DNA of 64,000 bases from Nitratireductor aquibiodomus NL21 = JCM 21793 (GTDB lineage: Bacteria > Pseudomonadota > Alphaproteobacteria > Rhizobiales > Rhizobiaceae): positions 60,946 to 124,945 of the forward strand of contig NZ_BAMP01000002.1 of the NCBI RefSeq assembly GCF_000615975.1. The letters are read 5' to 3'. The position numbers and the translations under genes were made by a program. Each line of letters begins with the position of its first letter. Within the stretch, counting starts at the first letter, position 1. The notes under the pieces were generated by a model that was not told where the DNA came from, ran no database searches, and saw only the letters and a program-made list of their open reading frames with translations. Shown here one piece after another: positions 18,134 through 26,985 of the stretch.

Positions 18134-18861
18134 AGCCGCTTCTTGAGACCCATGGGCTTGGCCGCTCCTTCGGCGGGCTGCGGGCGGTTGATGGCGTGGA
18201 TTTTTCGCTGCCGGAAGGCGAGACCCATGCGATCATCGGGCCGAACGGGGCCGGCAAGACGACCTTTGTGAGTCTGATCTGCGGGCGTGTTGCGCCCACC
18301 GATGGCCGCGTCGTCTTCGATGGGAAGGACATTTCGCTTATGCCCGCTCACAAGCGGGTGCGGGCGGGCATCGCCTACACGTTTCAGATCACCAGCGTGT
18401 TTGCCAATCTGACGGCCTTCGACAATGTGGCGCTGGCGGTGCAGCGGCAATTGATCGACGATCATGAGAGGGGGCTCTCTTCCCGCGCGCTGACCGAGCA
18501 CGGCGTGGACGCGCTTCAGAAGGTCGGGCTAGGCGATCACGCCGACAAGGTGGCTGGCAATCTTTCCTATGGGCACCAGAGGCTTCTCGAAGTGGCGATG
18601 GGGCTGGCGCTCCGGCCGCGTCTTCTCATCCTCGATGAACCGACGCAGGGCCTTTCCGACAGCGAGATCGAAAATTTCATCGCGCTGGTGCGCCAGATCG
18701 GCGAGGAGGCGACGGTGCTTCTGATCGAACACAATATGGATGTGGTCATGGCGCTTGCCGAGCGCATCACGGTGATGGAACAGGGGCGCATTCTCGCGCA
18801 GGGCGCACCTGCCGAAATCCGCGCAAACCAGGCCGTCCAGCAGGCCTATCTCGGAGGTTGA
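18121..18861 (+). CDS. Branched-chain-type ABC transporter ATP-binding protein (LivG-like)
   Basis: A 246-residue ATPase. ATG 18121 follows GAAAGG by 8 bases and overlaps the LivM-like gene. It carries Walker A GPNGAGKTT, signature LSYGHQR in place of LSGGQ (usual for LivG) and Walker B LLILDEPTQGL. It pairs with the second ATPase immediately downstream. Confidence 0.93.
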   Translation: MAAVKPLLETHGLGRSFGGLRAVDGVDFSLPEGETHAIIGPNGAGKTTFVSLICGRVAPTDGRVVFDGKDISLMPAHKRVRAGIAYTFQITSVFANLTAFDNVALAVQRQLIDDHERGLSSRALTEHGVDALQKVGLGDHADKVAGNLSYGHQRLLEVAMGLALRPRLLILDEPTQGLSDSEIENFIALVRQIGEEATVLLIEHNMDVVMALAERITVMEQGRILAQGAPAEIRANQAVQQAYLGG

Positions 18862-18862
18862 G

Positions 18863-19570
18863 ATGACGGCTGCCCTGACAATGGAAAATGTCGACAGCGC
18901 CTATGGCCATGTGCAGGTGCTGCGCGGCTTCGATCTGGAATTGCGGCAGGGCGAGGTGTTGTGCCTGCTTGGCCGCAATGGCGCGGGTAAGACGACCGCG
19001 CTGAAAACGATCATGGGACTGGTGCCTGCCACCGCCGGGCGCATCCTGCTTGGCGATGTGGAGTTGAACCGTCTTGCGCCGCATGAGGTGCCGAAGGCCG
19101 GTGTCGCCTATGTGCCGCAGGGGCGGCGGCTCTTTTCCGAGCTGACAGTGGGCGAAAACATCGAGATCGGCCTGATGACGCGCGGCAAGGGCGCTGCCAC
19201 GCGCGACAGTGTGCTTGATCTCTTCCCTGTGTTGCGCGAGCGCCTGAAGCAGCGCTCCGGCACGCTCTCCGGCGGTGAGCAGCAAATGCTGGCCATGGCG
19301 CGGGCGCTCTGTCTGGAGCCGCAGGTGCTGCTTCTGGATGAGCCGACGGAAGGGCTGATGCCCTCCATGATCGCGCGCATTCGCGAGACAGTAGCGGGGC
19401 TGCGCGAGCGCGGGGTCTCCACCATACTCGTGGAGCAGCGGGTCGATGCGGTGCTGCCAGTGGCGGACCGGGTCGCGTTCATCGAGAACGGCCGCAACCG
19501 CGAGACGGTGGATGTCGAGCGGCTGCGGGAGGACCCCGAGATGGTGCACCGCTATGTGGGGGTAGGGTGA
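18863..19570 (+). CDS. Branched-chain-type ABC transporter ATP-binding protein (LivF-like)
   Basis: A 235-residue ATPase starting 1 base after the LivG-like stop. It has Walker A GRNGAGKTT, signature LSGGEQQ and Walker B LLLLDEPTEGL. It is the last gene of the importer operon. The nicotinamidase gene is convergent, 43 bases away. Confidence 0.93.
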   Translation: MTAALTMENVDSAYGHVQVLRGFDLELRQGEVLCLLGRNGAGKTTALKTIMGLVPATAGRILLGDVELNRLAPHEVPKAGVAYVPQGRRLFSELTVGENIEIGLMTRGKGAATRDSVLDLFPVLRERLKQRSGTLSGGEQQMLAMARALCLEPQVLLLDEPTEGLMPSMIARIRETVAGLRERGVSTILVEQRVDAVLPVADRVAFIENGRNRETVDVERLREDPEMVHRYVGVG

Positions 19571-19613
19571 CCGGGACGTTGGTGCCGGGCTCCTAACTCA
19601 GCAAGCCCATCAC

Positions 19614-20213
19614 TCACGCGAGCGTCACACCCGCCTCATTCATCTTCGCAGTCATTGCTGCCAATGAGCCGTCGAGGTCGATGGCGCGGCAGGCATCCAT
19701 GATGACGGTGGCCTCAAAACCCTGACGGCGCGCGTCGATGGCCGAATAGGCTACGCAGAAATCCGTGGCGAGGCCGGCAAGCGTCACTTTGGTGATGCCA
19801 CGTTCGCGAAGATAGCCTGAAAGGCCGGTGGGCGTTTCGTGGTCGTTTTCGAAAAAGGCCGAATAGCTGTCGATCGCGCTGCGAAAACCCTTGCGGATGA
19901 CAAGCTCCGCCTTGTCCCATGCCAGCCCTTCGTGGAACGCAGCGCCTTTGGTGCCTTGCACACAGTGATCAGGCCAAAGCGTCTGCGTGCCATAGGGCAT
20001 TTCGATCGTCTCGAACGGGGCCTTTCTCTGATGCGAGGAGGCGAAGCTGGAATGGCCTTCCGGGTGCCAATCCTGGGTCAGGACCACATGGTCGAAGCGC
20101 CCGATCAGTCCGTTGATGACCGGAACCACTGCGTCGCCGTCTTCAACGGCAAGCGCTCCCCCGGGGCAGAAATCATTCTGCACATCGATCACGATCAGCG
20201 CCTCGTCGGCCAT
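19614..20213 (-). CDS. pncA: Nicotinamidase/pyrazinamidase
   Basis: A 199-residue cysteine hydrolase that deamidates nicotinamide to nicotinate. The catalytic triad is visible as D10 (VIDVQNDF), K108 (VIRKGF) and C153 (ATDFCVAYSA), and metal ligands as D48, H50 and H83 (TQDWHPEGH, WPDHCVQGT). The usual role is NAD salvage. Here it is divergent from the hydroxylase operon across a 166-base control region with the shared operator. That placement suggests it may instead feed nicotinate into the neighbouring degradation enzymes. Confidence 0.93.
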   Translation of the reverse strand: MADEALIVIDVQNDFCPGGALAVEDGDAVVPVINGLIGRFDHVVLTQDWHPEGHSSFASSHQRKAPFETIEMPYGTQTLWPDHCVQGTKGAAFHEGLAWDKAELVIRKGFRSAIDSYSAFFENDHETPTGLSGYLRERGITKVTLAGLATDFCVAYSAIDARRQGFEATVIMDACRAIDLDGSLAAMTAKMNEAGVTLA

Positions 20214-20267
20214 GCCCTGTCTCCCTTTTTGATGAAGTCGTCGCGAAGGTGGACCGAATGTTCTCCT

Positions 20268-20295
20268 TTGACAAGCGTGCTGAGGAGCGTATCAT
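20268..20295 (+). promoter_or_regulatory. Putative sigma70-type promoter of hydroxylase operon
   Basis: A perfect -35 TTGACA (20268-20273) and a -10 TATCAT (20290-20295, five of six) are 16 bases apart, about 85 bases upstream of the FAD-subunit start. The shared operator overlaps the -10. Confidence 0.65.
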
Positions 20296-20312
20296 TCGTG
20301 TACAAACGAATT
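20291..20312. promoter_or_regulatory. Operator-like element, copy 2 (hydroxylase promoter)
   Basis: It contains the exact inverted repeat ATTCGT-GTACAA-ACGAAT (20294-20311) and matches the importer element (14752-14773, other orientation) at 18 of 22 positions, including ten consecutive bases GTGTACAAAC. Its position over the -10 and the start site fits a repressor. A palindrome of this size suits the MarR dimer encoded at the end of this operon. Confidence 0.65.
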
Positions 20313-20379
20313 TGAGCCCAGCCGTCAGAGCATCAAGAAGGGCTTGGGAACAACATCGCAAGTGGCAGGCAGGCGCAGC

Positions 20380-21234
20380 ATGGACTATGCCAGACCGACC
20401 GAACTGGAGGAAGCGCTCGGGCTCTTATGCACGAAGCGCTGGACCATACTTGCCGGGGGTACGGATTTTTACCCGGCACTCGGTGCGGGCCCGCTGAAAA
20501 GTGACGTGCTCGACATCAACGGATTATCGGCATTGAGCGGTGTTGAAGAGACCGAAACGCATTTCATGATCGGCGCGCGGACGAGCTGGAGTGCAGTGAT
20601 TGCTGCGGGGCTGCCGCCTGCCTTCGATATGCTCAAACAGGCAGCCCGGGAGGTTGGCTCGGTGCAGATCCAGAACACGGGGACGGTTGCCGGAAACCTG
20701 TGCAACGCCTCACCGGCGGCAGATGGGGTTCCGCCGCTTCTGGCGCTGGATGCGGAGGTGGAATTGCGGTCGGCAAAAGGTGCGCGCCATCTGCCGCTAT
20801 CGGCCTTTATTCTCGGCAATCGCAAGACCGCGCGGGCGGATGATGAACTTCTCACCGCTATCCGAGTGCCAAAACCCGCAACGCAGGGAGATTCGAGCTT
20901 CGTCAAACTGGGAGCGCGGCGCTATCTGGTGATTTCCATTGCCATGGCCGCTGCTCGGGTTGTGCCTGACGGGGGGCGTGTAGCGAAAGCCGCCATCAGT
21001 GTCGGTTCATGCTCCGCCGTGGCGCAGCGCCTGTCGGGGCTGGAATCGCGGCTTGAAGGTGTCGAACGATCTGAGATGCGCCGAACGGTGATGGACTACG
21101 CGTTCCCGGAGCTTTCGCCCATCGACGATGTGCGCGGCACTGCCGCCTATCGGCGCGAGGCGGCGCGGGAGATCGTGATCCGCGCGCTGGAGCAGGCTTG
21201 GCAGGGCGCGGAGCGCAGAGAGGTGGCGGCATGA
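20380..21234 (+). CDS. FAD-binding subunit of molybdenum hydroxylase (xanthine dehydrogenase family)
   Basis: A 284-residue CoxM/XdhB-type flavoprotein. FAD-binding motifs are AGGTDFYP near residue 28 and TVAGNLCNASPAAD near residue 104. It passes electrons from the iron-sulfur clusters of the partner subunit to an acceptor. It overlaps the next gene by ATGA, so the two are cotranslated. The domain split (separate FAD subunit, fused Fe-S and molybdenum subunit) is noted under that gene. Confidence 0.93.
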   Translation: MDYARPTELEEALGLLCTKRWTILAGGTDFYPALGAGPLKSDVLDINGLSALSGVEETETHFMIGARTSWSAVIAAGLPPAFDMLKQAAREVGSVQIQNTGTVAGNLCNASPAADGVPPLLALDAEVELRSAKGARHLPLSAFILGNRKTARADDELLTAIRVPKPATQGDSSFVKLGARRYLVISIAMAAARVVPDGGRVAKAAISVGSCSAVAQRLSGLESRLEGVERSEMRRTVMDYAFPELSPIDDVRGTAAYRREAAREIVIRALEQAWQGAERREVAA

Positions 21235-23975
21235 GCGGGAAAAGCCTGTCCTTATCTCTGGAAGTGAATGGAAAGACCGTCGTGACGGAGGTCTCTCCGC
21301 TCCAGCGTCTTTCATCGGTTCTGCGTGATCAGCTCGGACTGACCGGCACCAAGGTCGGTTGTGACGCGGGCGATTGCGGGGCCTGTTCGGTGATGGTGGA
21401 TGGTGCTGTGGTCTGCGCCTGCCTCGTGCCGGCCGCCGGTCTCTCGGGTAAGAGAGTGCGCACGGTGGAGGGGCTTTCAAATGGCAGCCTCTCGGCACTT
21501 CAGGAATCCTTCCTGCGCCACGGGGCGGCTCAGTGCGGCATCTGCACACCGGGTGTTCTGGTGAGCGCGGCGGCACTTCTGGAGCAGAACCCGACACCGT
21601 CTGAGACCGAGGTGCAGGATGCGCTGGGCGGTGTTCTGTGCCGCTGCACCGGCTATCGCAAGATCATCGAGGCGGTGATGAACGCCAACCGCTCGGTGGG
21701 CGTCGATGCCAGTATGGTGGAGCAGGGTCATGCGGTTGGCGCGTCGCCGATCAGGCTCGATGGCGAGAGCAAGGTGAATGGAACGGAGATTTTCGGCGCG
21801 GATGAGCGACCTGGCGATGCGCTGTCGGTCGCGGTTGTGCGGTCGCCGCATTGGCACGCCGATTTCGAGATCGGTGACACGGAGGCGTTCATCGCCGCGC
21901 ATCCGGGCATTGTCGCGGTTTTTACGGCAGCCGATATTCCAGGCGAAAACCGGTTTGGCGTCATCCCGCCTTTCGCCGATCAGCCGGCGCTGGCCGAGGG
22001 CCGGGCGCGGTTTCGCGGCGAGGCGGTCGCGCTGATTGCGGGCGAGCGCGATGCAATCGAGGCACTCGACATGAACGCCTTTCCGATCCGCTGGCAGGAA
22101 CTGCCCCATGCGCTGACGCCCGATGAGGCGCGGCGGGAAGGCTTTGCGGATCTGCATGAGGGGCGGGCGGGCAATGAGCTGACGCGAGGGTTCGTGGAAT
22201 GCGGTGACCCGGAAGGCGCGCTTTCCGAAGCCTTTGTCTCGGTCTCCGGTGAGGTCGAGACCTCTTATGTGGAGCACGCCTATATCGAGCCGGAAGCGGG
22301 CTATGCGATGATGGATGGCGATATGCTGGTCATCAAGGCCTGCACGCAGGCGCCCTATATGGATCGCGACGACACGGCGAAGGTGCTCGGCGTGCCGCCG
22401 GAGAAGGTGCGCATCGTGCCACTCGCGACGGGCGGCGGCTTTGGTTCCAAGCTGGACGTCTCCTTGCAGCCGCTGGTGGGGCTGGTGGCGCTCAAGACCG
22501 GGAGACCGGCGGCGATTGTCTATACGCGGGGCGATTCCATGCGCTCCACCACCAAGCGGCACCCGGCAACAATGCGCGCTTCGATTTCGGCGGATGATCA
22601 GGGGCGCGTGAGCGGCATGGTTTTCGAAGGCGATTTCAACACCGGGGCCTATGCAAGCTGGGGGCCGACGGTTGCAAACCGCGTTCCGGTTCATGCCTCG
22701 GGGCCCTATCGCACGCCGCATTATCGCGCGACGGGGCGGGCGATCCACACCAATGGTCCGATTTCAGGTGCGTTTCGCGGGTTCGGTGTGCCGCAGGCGA
22801 CGATCATGCAGGAAACGCTCTATGACCGGCTGGCGGAAAAGCTGGGACGCGACCGGCTGGAATTCCGCATCGAGAATGCGCTTGCCGATGGGGATCGCAC
22901 CACTTGCGGGCAGGTGCTTTCCGGCGTGGGCATCCGTGAGTGTCTCGAGGCGCTAAAGCCGCACTGGGCGCGGGCTCAGGCCGAGGCGGATGAGGCCAAT
23001 GCACGAGAGGGCAGGGTGCGGCGGGGCATCGGTGTCGCGTCGTGCTGGTATGGCTGCGGCAACACCGCGCTGCCGAACCCTTCGACCATTCGTGTGGGAA
23101 TCACGGCTTCCGGTGCGGTGATGCTGCATCAGGGCGCGGTGGATATCGGGCAGGGCTCCAACACGGTGGTGACGCAGATCTGCGCCGATGCAAGCGGCCT
23201 GCCGCTCTCGGCGTTCCAGCTTGTGGGCGGCGATACGGGTGTCACGCCGGATGCCGGCAAGACATCGGCTTCGCGCCAGACCTATGTGACGGGCAAGGCT
23301 GCCGAAAAGGCGGGACGTGCTCTGCGGGAAAAGATCCTGCGCTTTGCCAATGTGTCGGATGGGGCGAAGACTGCGCTGGAGGATGGCGCGCTGGTGATCA
23401 GCGAGGGGACGGAGCGCCGGCGCTTGGCGCTTTCCGATATTGAGGCCGATGCGCATGGTTATGTGTTTTCGGCGGAAGAGACCTACGATCCGCCCACGAC
23501 GGCGCTGGACGAGAAGGGGCAGGGTGTTCCCTATGCCGTTTATGGCTATGGCGCGCAGCTTGTGGAGCTCGAAGTCGACACCACGCTTGGCACGGTGCGG
23601 CTTCTGAAGATCACCGCGGCGCATGATGTCGGCCGTGCCATCAATCCGCTTCTCGTGGAAGGGCAGATCGAGGGTGGTATCGCCCAGGGCATAGGCCTTG
23701 CGCTGATGGAGGAATATGTGCCGGGGCGCACGGAAAACCTGCATGATTATCTGATCCCCACCATTGGCGATGTGCCGCCGGTCGAAACCATTCTGGTGGA
23801 GGTGCCTGATCCGGAAGGGCCCTTTGGCGCCAAGGGGCTGGGCGAACATGTGCTGATCCCCACCGCGCCGGCGATCCTCAATGCGATCCGCCATGCGGTT
23901 GGCGTGGAAGTTACGAAAGTGCCGGCTACGCCGAGCCGTATTCTGGCGGCGATCCGGGCACGGGAGAACGGGTGA
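21231..23975 (+). CDS. Molybdenum hydroxylase with fused 2Fe-2S and molybdopterin domains
   Basis: A 914-residue fusion. Residues 1-160 hold two [2Fe-2S] clusters: plant-type C44, C49, C52, C62, and C102, C105, C137, C139. Residues from about 180 hold the xanthine dehydrogenase hammerhead and molybdopterin domains, ending with the conserved catalytic glutamate motif GAKGLGE near residue 865. Such enzymes hydroxylate an electron-poor carbon next to ring nitrogen using water. Fusion of the Fe-S and Mo domains, with a separate FAD subunit, differs from the common three-gene CO dehydrogenase layout. Followed by a 6-hydroxynicotinate reductase-like gene, so a nicotinate dehydrogenase-like reaction is a good hypothesis. 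Confidence 0.92.
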   Translation: MSGKSLSLSLEVNGKTVVTEVSPLQRLSSVLRDQLGLTGTKVGCDAGDCGACSVMVDGAVVCACLVPAAGLSGKRVRTVEGLSNGSLSALQESFLRHGAAQCGICTPGVLVSAAALLEQNPTPSETEVQDALGGVLCRCTGYRKIIEAVMNANRSVGVDASMVEQGHAVGASPIRLDGESKVNGTEIFGADERPGDALSVAVVRSPHWHADFEIGDTEAFIAAHPGIVAVFTAADIPGENRFGVIPPFADQPALAEGRARFRGEAVALIAGERDAIEALDMNAFPIRWQELPHALTPDEARREGFADLHEGRAGNELTRGFVECGDPEGALSEAFVSVSGEVETSYVEHAYIEPEAGYAMMDGDMLVIKACTQAPYMDRDDTAKVLGVPPEKVRIVPLATGGGFGSKLDVSLQPLVGLVALKTGRPAAIVYTRGDSMRSTTKRHPATMRASISADDQGRVSGMVFEGDFNTGAYASWGPTVANRVPVHASGPYRTPHYRATGRAIHTNGPISGAFRGFGVPQATIMQETLYDRLAEKLGRDRLEFRIENALADGDRTTCGQVLSGVGIRECLEALKPHWARAQAEADEANAREGRVRRGIGVASCWYGCGNTALPNPSTIRVGITASGAVMLHQGAVDIGQGSNTVVTQICADASGLPLSAFQLVGGDTGVTPDAGKTSASRQTYVTGKAAEKAGRALREKILRFANVSDGAKTALEDGALVISEGTERRRLALSDIEADAHGYVFSAEETYDPPTTALDEKGQGVPYAVYGYGAQLVELEVDTTLGTVRLLKITAAHDVGRAINPLLVEGQIEGGIAQGIGLALMEEYVPGRTENLHDYLIPTIGDVPPVETILVEVPDPEGPFGAKGLGEHVLIPTAPAILNAIRHAVGVEVTKVPATPSRILAAIRARENG

Positions 23976-25501
23976 TGAACGAGCTCACCGAGCGTTTTGA
24001 GGTCACGCCGCCGAAGAAGCCTTCGGGCGAAAAGCTGCGCTGCGATGCCTGCCCGGTGATGTGCTATATCGCCGAGGGGCGCACGGGTGCCTGCGATCGC
24101 TATGGCAATTTCGGCGGGCGCATTACCCGATGTGATCCGGTGACGATCCTTGAACATGCCGCCGAGGAGGGGGATGCGGTTGTTCCCTTTGAAGGGGAAG
24201 TGCCGTGGGATGGTGAATTGGTCAACACGAAGCGCCGCTTCGTGAGCGCGGTGGGCGCGGGAACCACCTATCCGGACTACAAGCCTGCCCCCTTCATCGT
24301 TTCGCAGAAGGTGGAGGGTGTCGACCTCGTCACGGTGGTGACGGAGGGCATCTTCTCCTATTGCGGCGTGAAGGTGAAGATCGACACGGACCGGCATCTG
24401 GGGCCCGAAGCGGCCACCGTGCGGGCGAATGGTGAAGCGGTCGGCCATGTGACCACCGCCGAATATGGCAGCCAGATGCTCTCGCTCGGCGGGGTGCATC
24501 ACCTGACCGGCGGATCGAAGGCGGAGGGTCGCGTCACGTGCCAGGCGATGCTCGATCTGTGCAACAAGAAGCCGGTGGAACTGACCATTGACGGGGGCGC
24601 GAGCGTTGTCGTGCAGGCCGGTCAGCCGCCGGTGATCGACGGAACGCGTGAAGAGCGCATGCGGGTGGGCTGCGGCTCGGCCACCATCGGCATGTTCGCG
24701 ACGCAGTGGAAGGGGCTCGTGGACGAGGTCGTTGTGGTCGATGACCACATTACAGGTGTCGTCTCCGAGCATCAGGCGGGCAAGGTGATTGGCTGGGAGG
24801 ATACCGGCATCAAGATCATTGGCCGCCGTTCCACGCCGGGGCGTTATTTCAAAGTGTCCGACCCGGGGCTCGGATGGGGCGGGACGACCATTGACGATCC
24901 GCTCGATATTCTCGGTCCCTTCAATGAGAAGAAGGGCGCGCGGCCGGGGCTCTCCCTGCTCATGGTTTCAACCACGGGCGAGCAGTTTGCCTATTACGAG
25001 CTTGATGAGGCGCTTCAGCCGGTCAAGAAGCCCTTTCCGGACCGGTTGCGCAAATCGGTCGATCTGATCGAGCAGAACTGCGAGCCGGCGCTGTGCACCG
25101 TGCTTTTCATGGGTGGAGCAGGTGGCAGCCTGCGCGCCGGCGTGACGGAGAACCCGGTCAATCTGACGCGCTCCGTTCAGGGGCTCAAGACCTATGTCAC
25201 GGTTGGTGGAGCGCCAGTCTATGTGTGGCCGGGTGGCGGCATCACCATCATGGTGGATGTGATGCGCACGCCGGAAAACGCCTTTGGCTATGTGCCGACG
25301 CCGGCGCTGGTCGCGCCCATAGAATTCACGCTCAGGCGGGAGGATTATGTGCTGCTCGGCGGCTATGCGGATGAAATCCGCAGCGTCAAGGACGTGCTGG
25401 AAAAGGGTGGCGAATATTTCAACCCGCGTGAGGCGCGGGGGGCTGTGGTTTCCAATCCCTGGCCACCGCTTCAGCAATTGCGCCGGAAACCGAAGCGATG
25501 A
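23975..25501 (+). CDS. 6-hydroxynicotinate reductase-like iron-sulfur protein
   Basis: A 508-residue protein. ATG 23975 overlaps the hydroxylase TGA by one base. Near the N-terminus a Cys set C-x2-C-x3-C-x9-C (about C23, C26, C30, C40) in CDACPVMCYIAEGRTGAC could hold a [4Fe-4S] cluster. The rest lacks an obvious known domain but has many glycine-rich turns (TGGSKAEGR, MGGAGGSLRAG, WPGGGITIMVD). From memory it corresponds to proteins annotated as 6-hydroxynicotinate reductase, known biochemically from Eubacterium barkeri nicotinate fermentation, where the enzyme reduces the hydroxylated ring. Function in this organism is inferred from that family and from the preceding hydroxylase. Confidence 0.8.
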   Translation: MNELTERFEVTPPKKPSGEKLRCDACPVMCYIAEGRTGACDRYGNFGGRITRCDPVTILEHAAEEGDAVVPFEGEVPWDGELVNTKRRFVSAVGAGTTYPDYKPAPFIVSQKVEGVDLVTVVTEGIFSYCGVKVKIDTDRHLGPEAATVRANGEAVGHVTTAEYGSQMLSLGGVHHLTGGSKAEGRVTCQAMLDLCNKKPVELTIDGGASVVVQAGQPPVIDGTREERMRVGCGSATIGMFATQWKGLVDEVVVVDDHITGVVSEHQAGKVIGWEDTGIKIIGRRSTPGRYFKVSDPGLGWGGTTIDDPLDILGPFNEKKGARPGLSLLMVSTTGEQFAYYELDEALQPVKKPFPDRLRKSVDLIEQNCEPALCTVLFMGGAGGSLRAGVTENPVNLTRSVQGLKTYVTVGGAPVYVWPGGGITIMVDVMRTPENAFGYVPTPALVAPIEFTLRREDYVLLGGYADEIRSVKDVLEKGGEYFNPREARGAVVSNPWPPLQQLRRKPKR

Positions 25502-26409
25502 GTGGTGCGACCGCCAGCTGGCTTGCCGATGGCGGGCGCCTGCATCTGAACCATGGGCCCATCGACCTGATCGTCGAGGCTTTTGGCGAGGAGCGGGAGC
25601 GGTTTTTGGCCTATCGGCAGGCCGTGGCGCGGTTTGAGACGATCCTTGAAGAGCTGGTGGCGGAACTGCCCGCACTGCGTAGCCCTGCCGGTGCGAGGGC
25701 CCGGCGCTTCTCCGGCTCCACCGCGCAGCGCATGGAAGAGGCGGTGCATGCGCATCTGCCTGCTTTCGTTACGCCCATGGCGGCAGTGGCCGGCAGTGTG
25801 GCCGATGAAGTTCTTGCGGCACTTGTGAAAGACCGCGCGATAACGCGTGCCTATGTGAACAATGGCGGCGACATTGCCATCCATTTGGCGGATGGCGAGA
25901 GCTTGGACATTGCCATCGCCGGCACGGGCCATGGCCTCGCGGACAGGATTTCGTTGAGCACGGCCGATCCGGTTCGCGGCATTGCGACCAGTGGCTGGCG
26001 CGGTCGCAGTCATTCGCTCGGCATCGCTGATGCGGTGACGGTTCTTGCCTGCTCGGCGGCGGCGGCAGACGTGGCGGCGACGCTGATCGCCAATGACATA
26101 GATCTGCCGGGGCATCCGGCCGTGAAGCGTGTCCCTGCAAACGAGATTGATCCGGACAGCGATCTGCGCGGTCGTCTAGTGACGCAGGCGGTGGGGTGCC
26201 TTTCCGATCCTGATGTCGCGCGCGCGCTTGAAAACGGGCTTTCCACCGCGTGGGCGATGCGGGAGCGCGGTCTCATCGAGGCGGCTGCCCTGTTCCTGCG
26301 TGGTGAAACACGCGAATGCGGCACCATTTCTCTGGGGAAGCTGGCGTATACCGCTGTGCCGGCTGTTCCATCTCATTCACATGCACAAAAAGGTCTTACC
26401 CATGCCTGA
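25498..26409 (+). CDS. UPF0280 family protein (ApbE-related fold)
   Basis: A 303-residue protein overlapping the reductase by ATGA. Its features are an N-terminal GPIDLIVEAFGEE, a central VTPMAAVAGSVADEVL and AYVNNGGDIAIHL, and TSGWRGRSHSLGIADAVTVLA. This pattern (AAVAG-x2-A, NNGGDI, SLGxADAVT) defines UPF0280, which is related to the ApbE flavin transferases. It may attach or insert flavin or another cofactor into the reductase or hydroxylase, but no function is established for the family. Confidence 0.85.
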   Translation: MSGATASWLADGGRLHLNHGPIDLIVEAFGEERERFLAYRQAVARFETILEELVAELPALRSPAGARARRFSGSTAQRMEEAVHAHLPAFVTPMAAVAGSVADEVLAALVKDRAITRAYVNNGGDIAIHLADGESLDIAIAGTGHGLADRISLSTADPVRGIATSGWRGRSHSLGIADAVTVLACSAAAADVAATLIANDIDLPGHPAVKRVPANEIDPDSDLRGRLVTQAVGCLSDPDVARALENGLSTAWAMRERGLIEAAALFLRGETRECGTISLGKLAYTAVPAVPSHSHAQKGLTHA

Positions 26410-26985
26410 GTTCGCCCTGCGCAAGATCGCGCTTGTTACCGAAGAGATATTTCACGAAGGCGGGCCGGTTCCGTCGATGCCGCGCCGCCGTGCCGCCGCA
26501 CTTGCGCTGGTCAAAAACCCCTTCGCCGGTGGATACGCGAAAGAGCTTGAAAGCGCGATGGAGGATTTGAAACCGCTCGGTATCGACATGGCCGACCGGC
26601 TCGTTGCTGCGCTCGGGGGGGATATCTCGGTGATCGACGGGTTCGGCAAGGGTGCCATTGTCGGCACGGATGGGGAGCTTGAACATGGCGCACTCTGGCA
26701 TGTGCCGGGTGGCTATGCGATGCGCAAGCGGCTGGGCGATTCGAAAGCGATCGTGCCTTCTTCGAAAAAGGTCGGCGCGTTTGGCGCGCGCATCGACATT
26801 CCGCTCGGGCACATCAACGCAGCTATGTGCGCAGCCATTTCGATGCGATGGAAGTGGGGATGCCGGATGGCCCGCGCCCGGACGAGATCCTGTTTGTGCT
26901 TGCCATGGCCTGCGGACCGCGTATCCATGCGCGCATGGGCGGCTTGAAAGCCGAAGACGTGAAAGGCGAGGACGGTCTCAGATGA
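26402..26985 (+). CDS. Amino acid synthesis family protein, PF06684/DUF1185 (frameshifted as sequenced)
   Basis: About 194 residues when restored. ATG 26402 overlaps the UPF0280 gene. The first frame reads FALRKIALVTEEIFHEGGP to GHINAA; near 26820 one C is missing, after which another frame continues AYVRSHFDAMEVGMPDGPRPDEILF to the TGA at 26983-26985. Structures of PF06684 proteins show a chorismate mutase-like trimeric fold and the function is unknown. The restored stop overlaps the MarR start by ATGA, which supports the repaired frame. A role in handling a ring-derived intermediate is a guess from context. Confidence 0.85.

Noticed and set aside
19614..20213. pncA as definite member of the catabolic regulon
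   Set aside because: It is divergent and could simply serve NAD salvage. It is listed as a possible feeder enzyme, but membership is not claimed as shown.
21477..22748. 423-codon open frame antisense to the molybdenum hydroxylase
   Set aside because: Arg/His-rich composition without motifs, lying fully inside a well-supported gene on the other strand.
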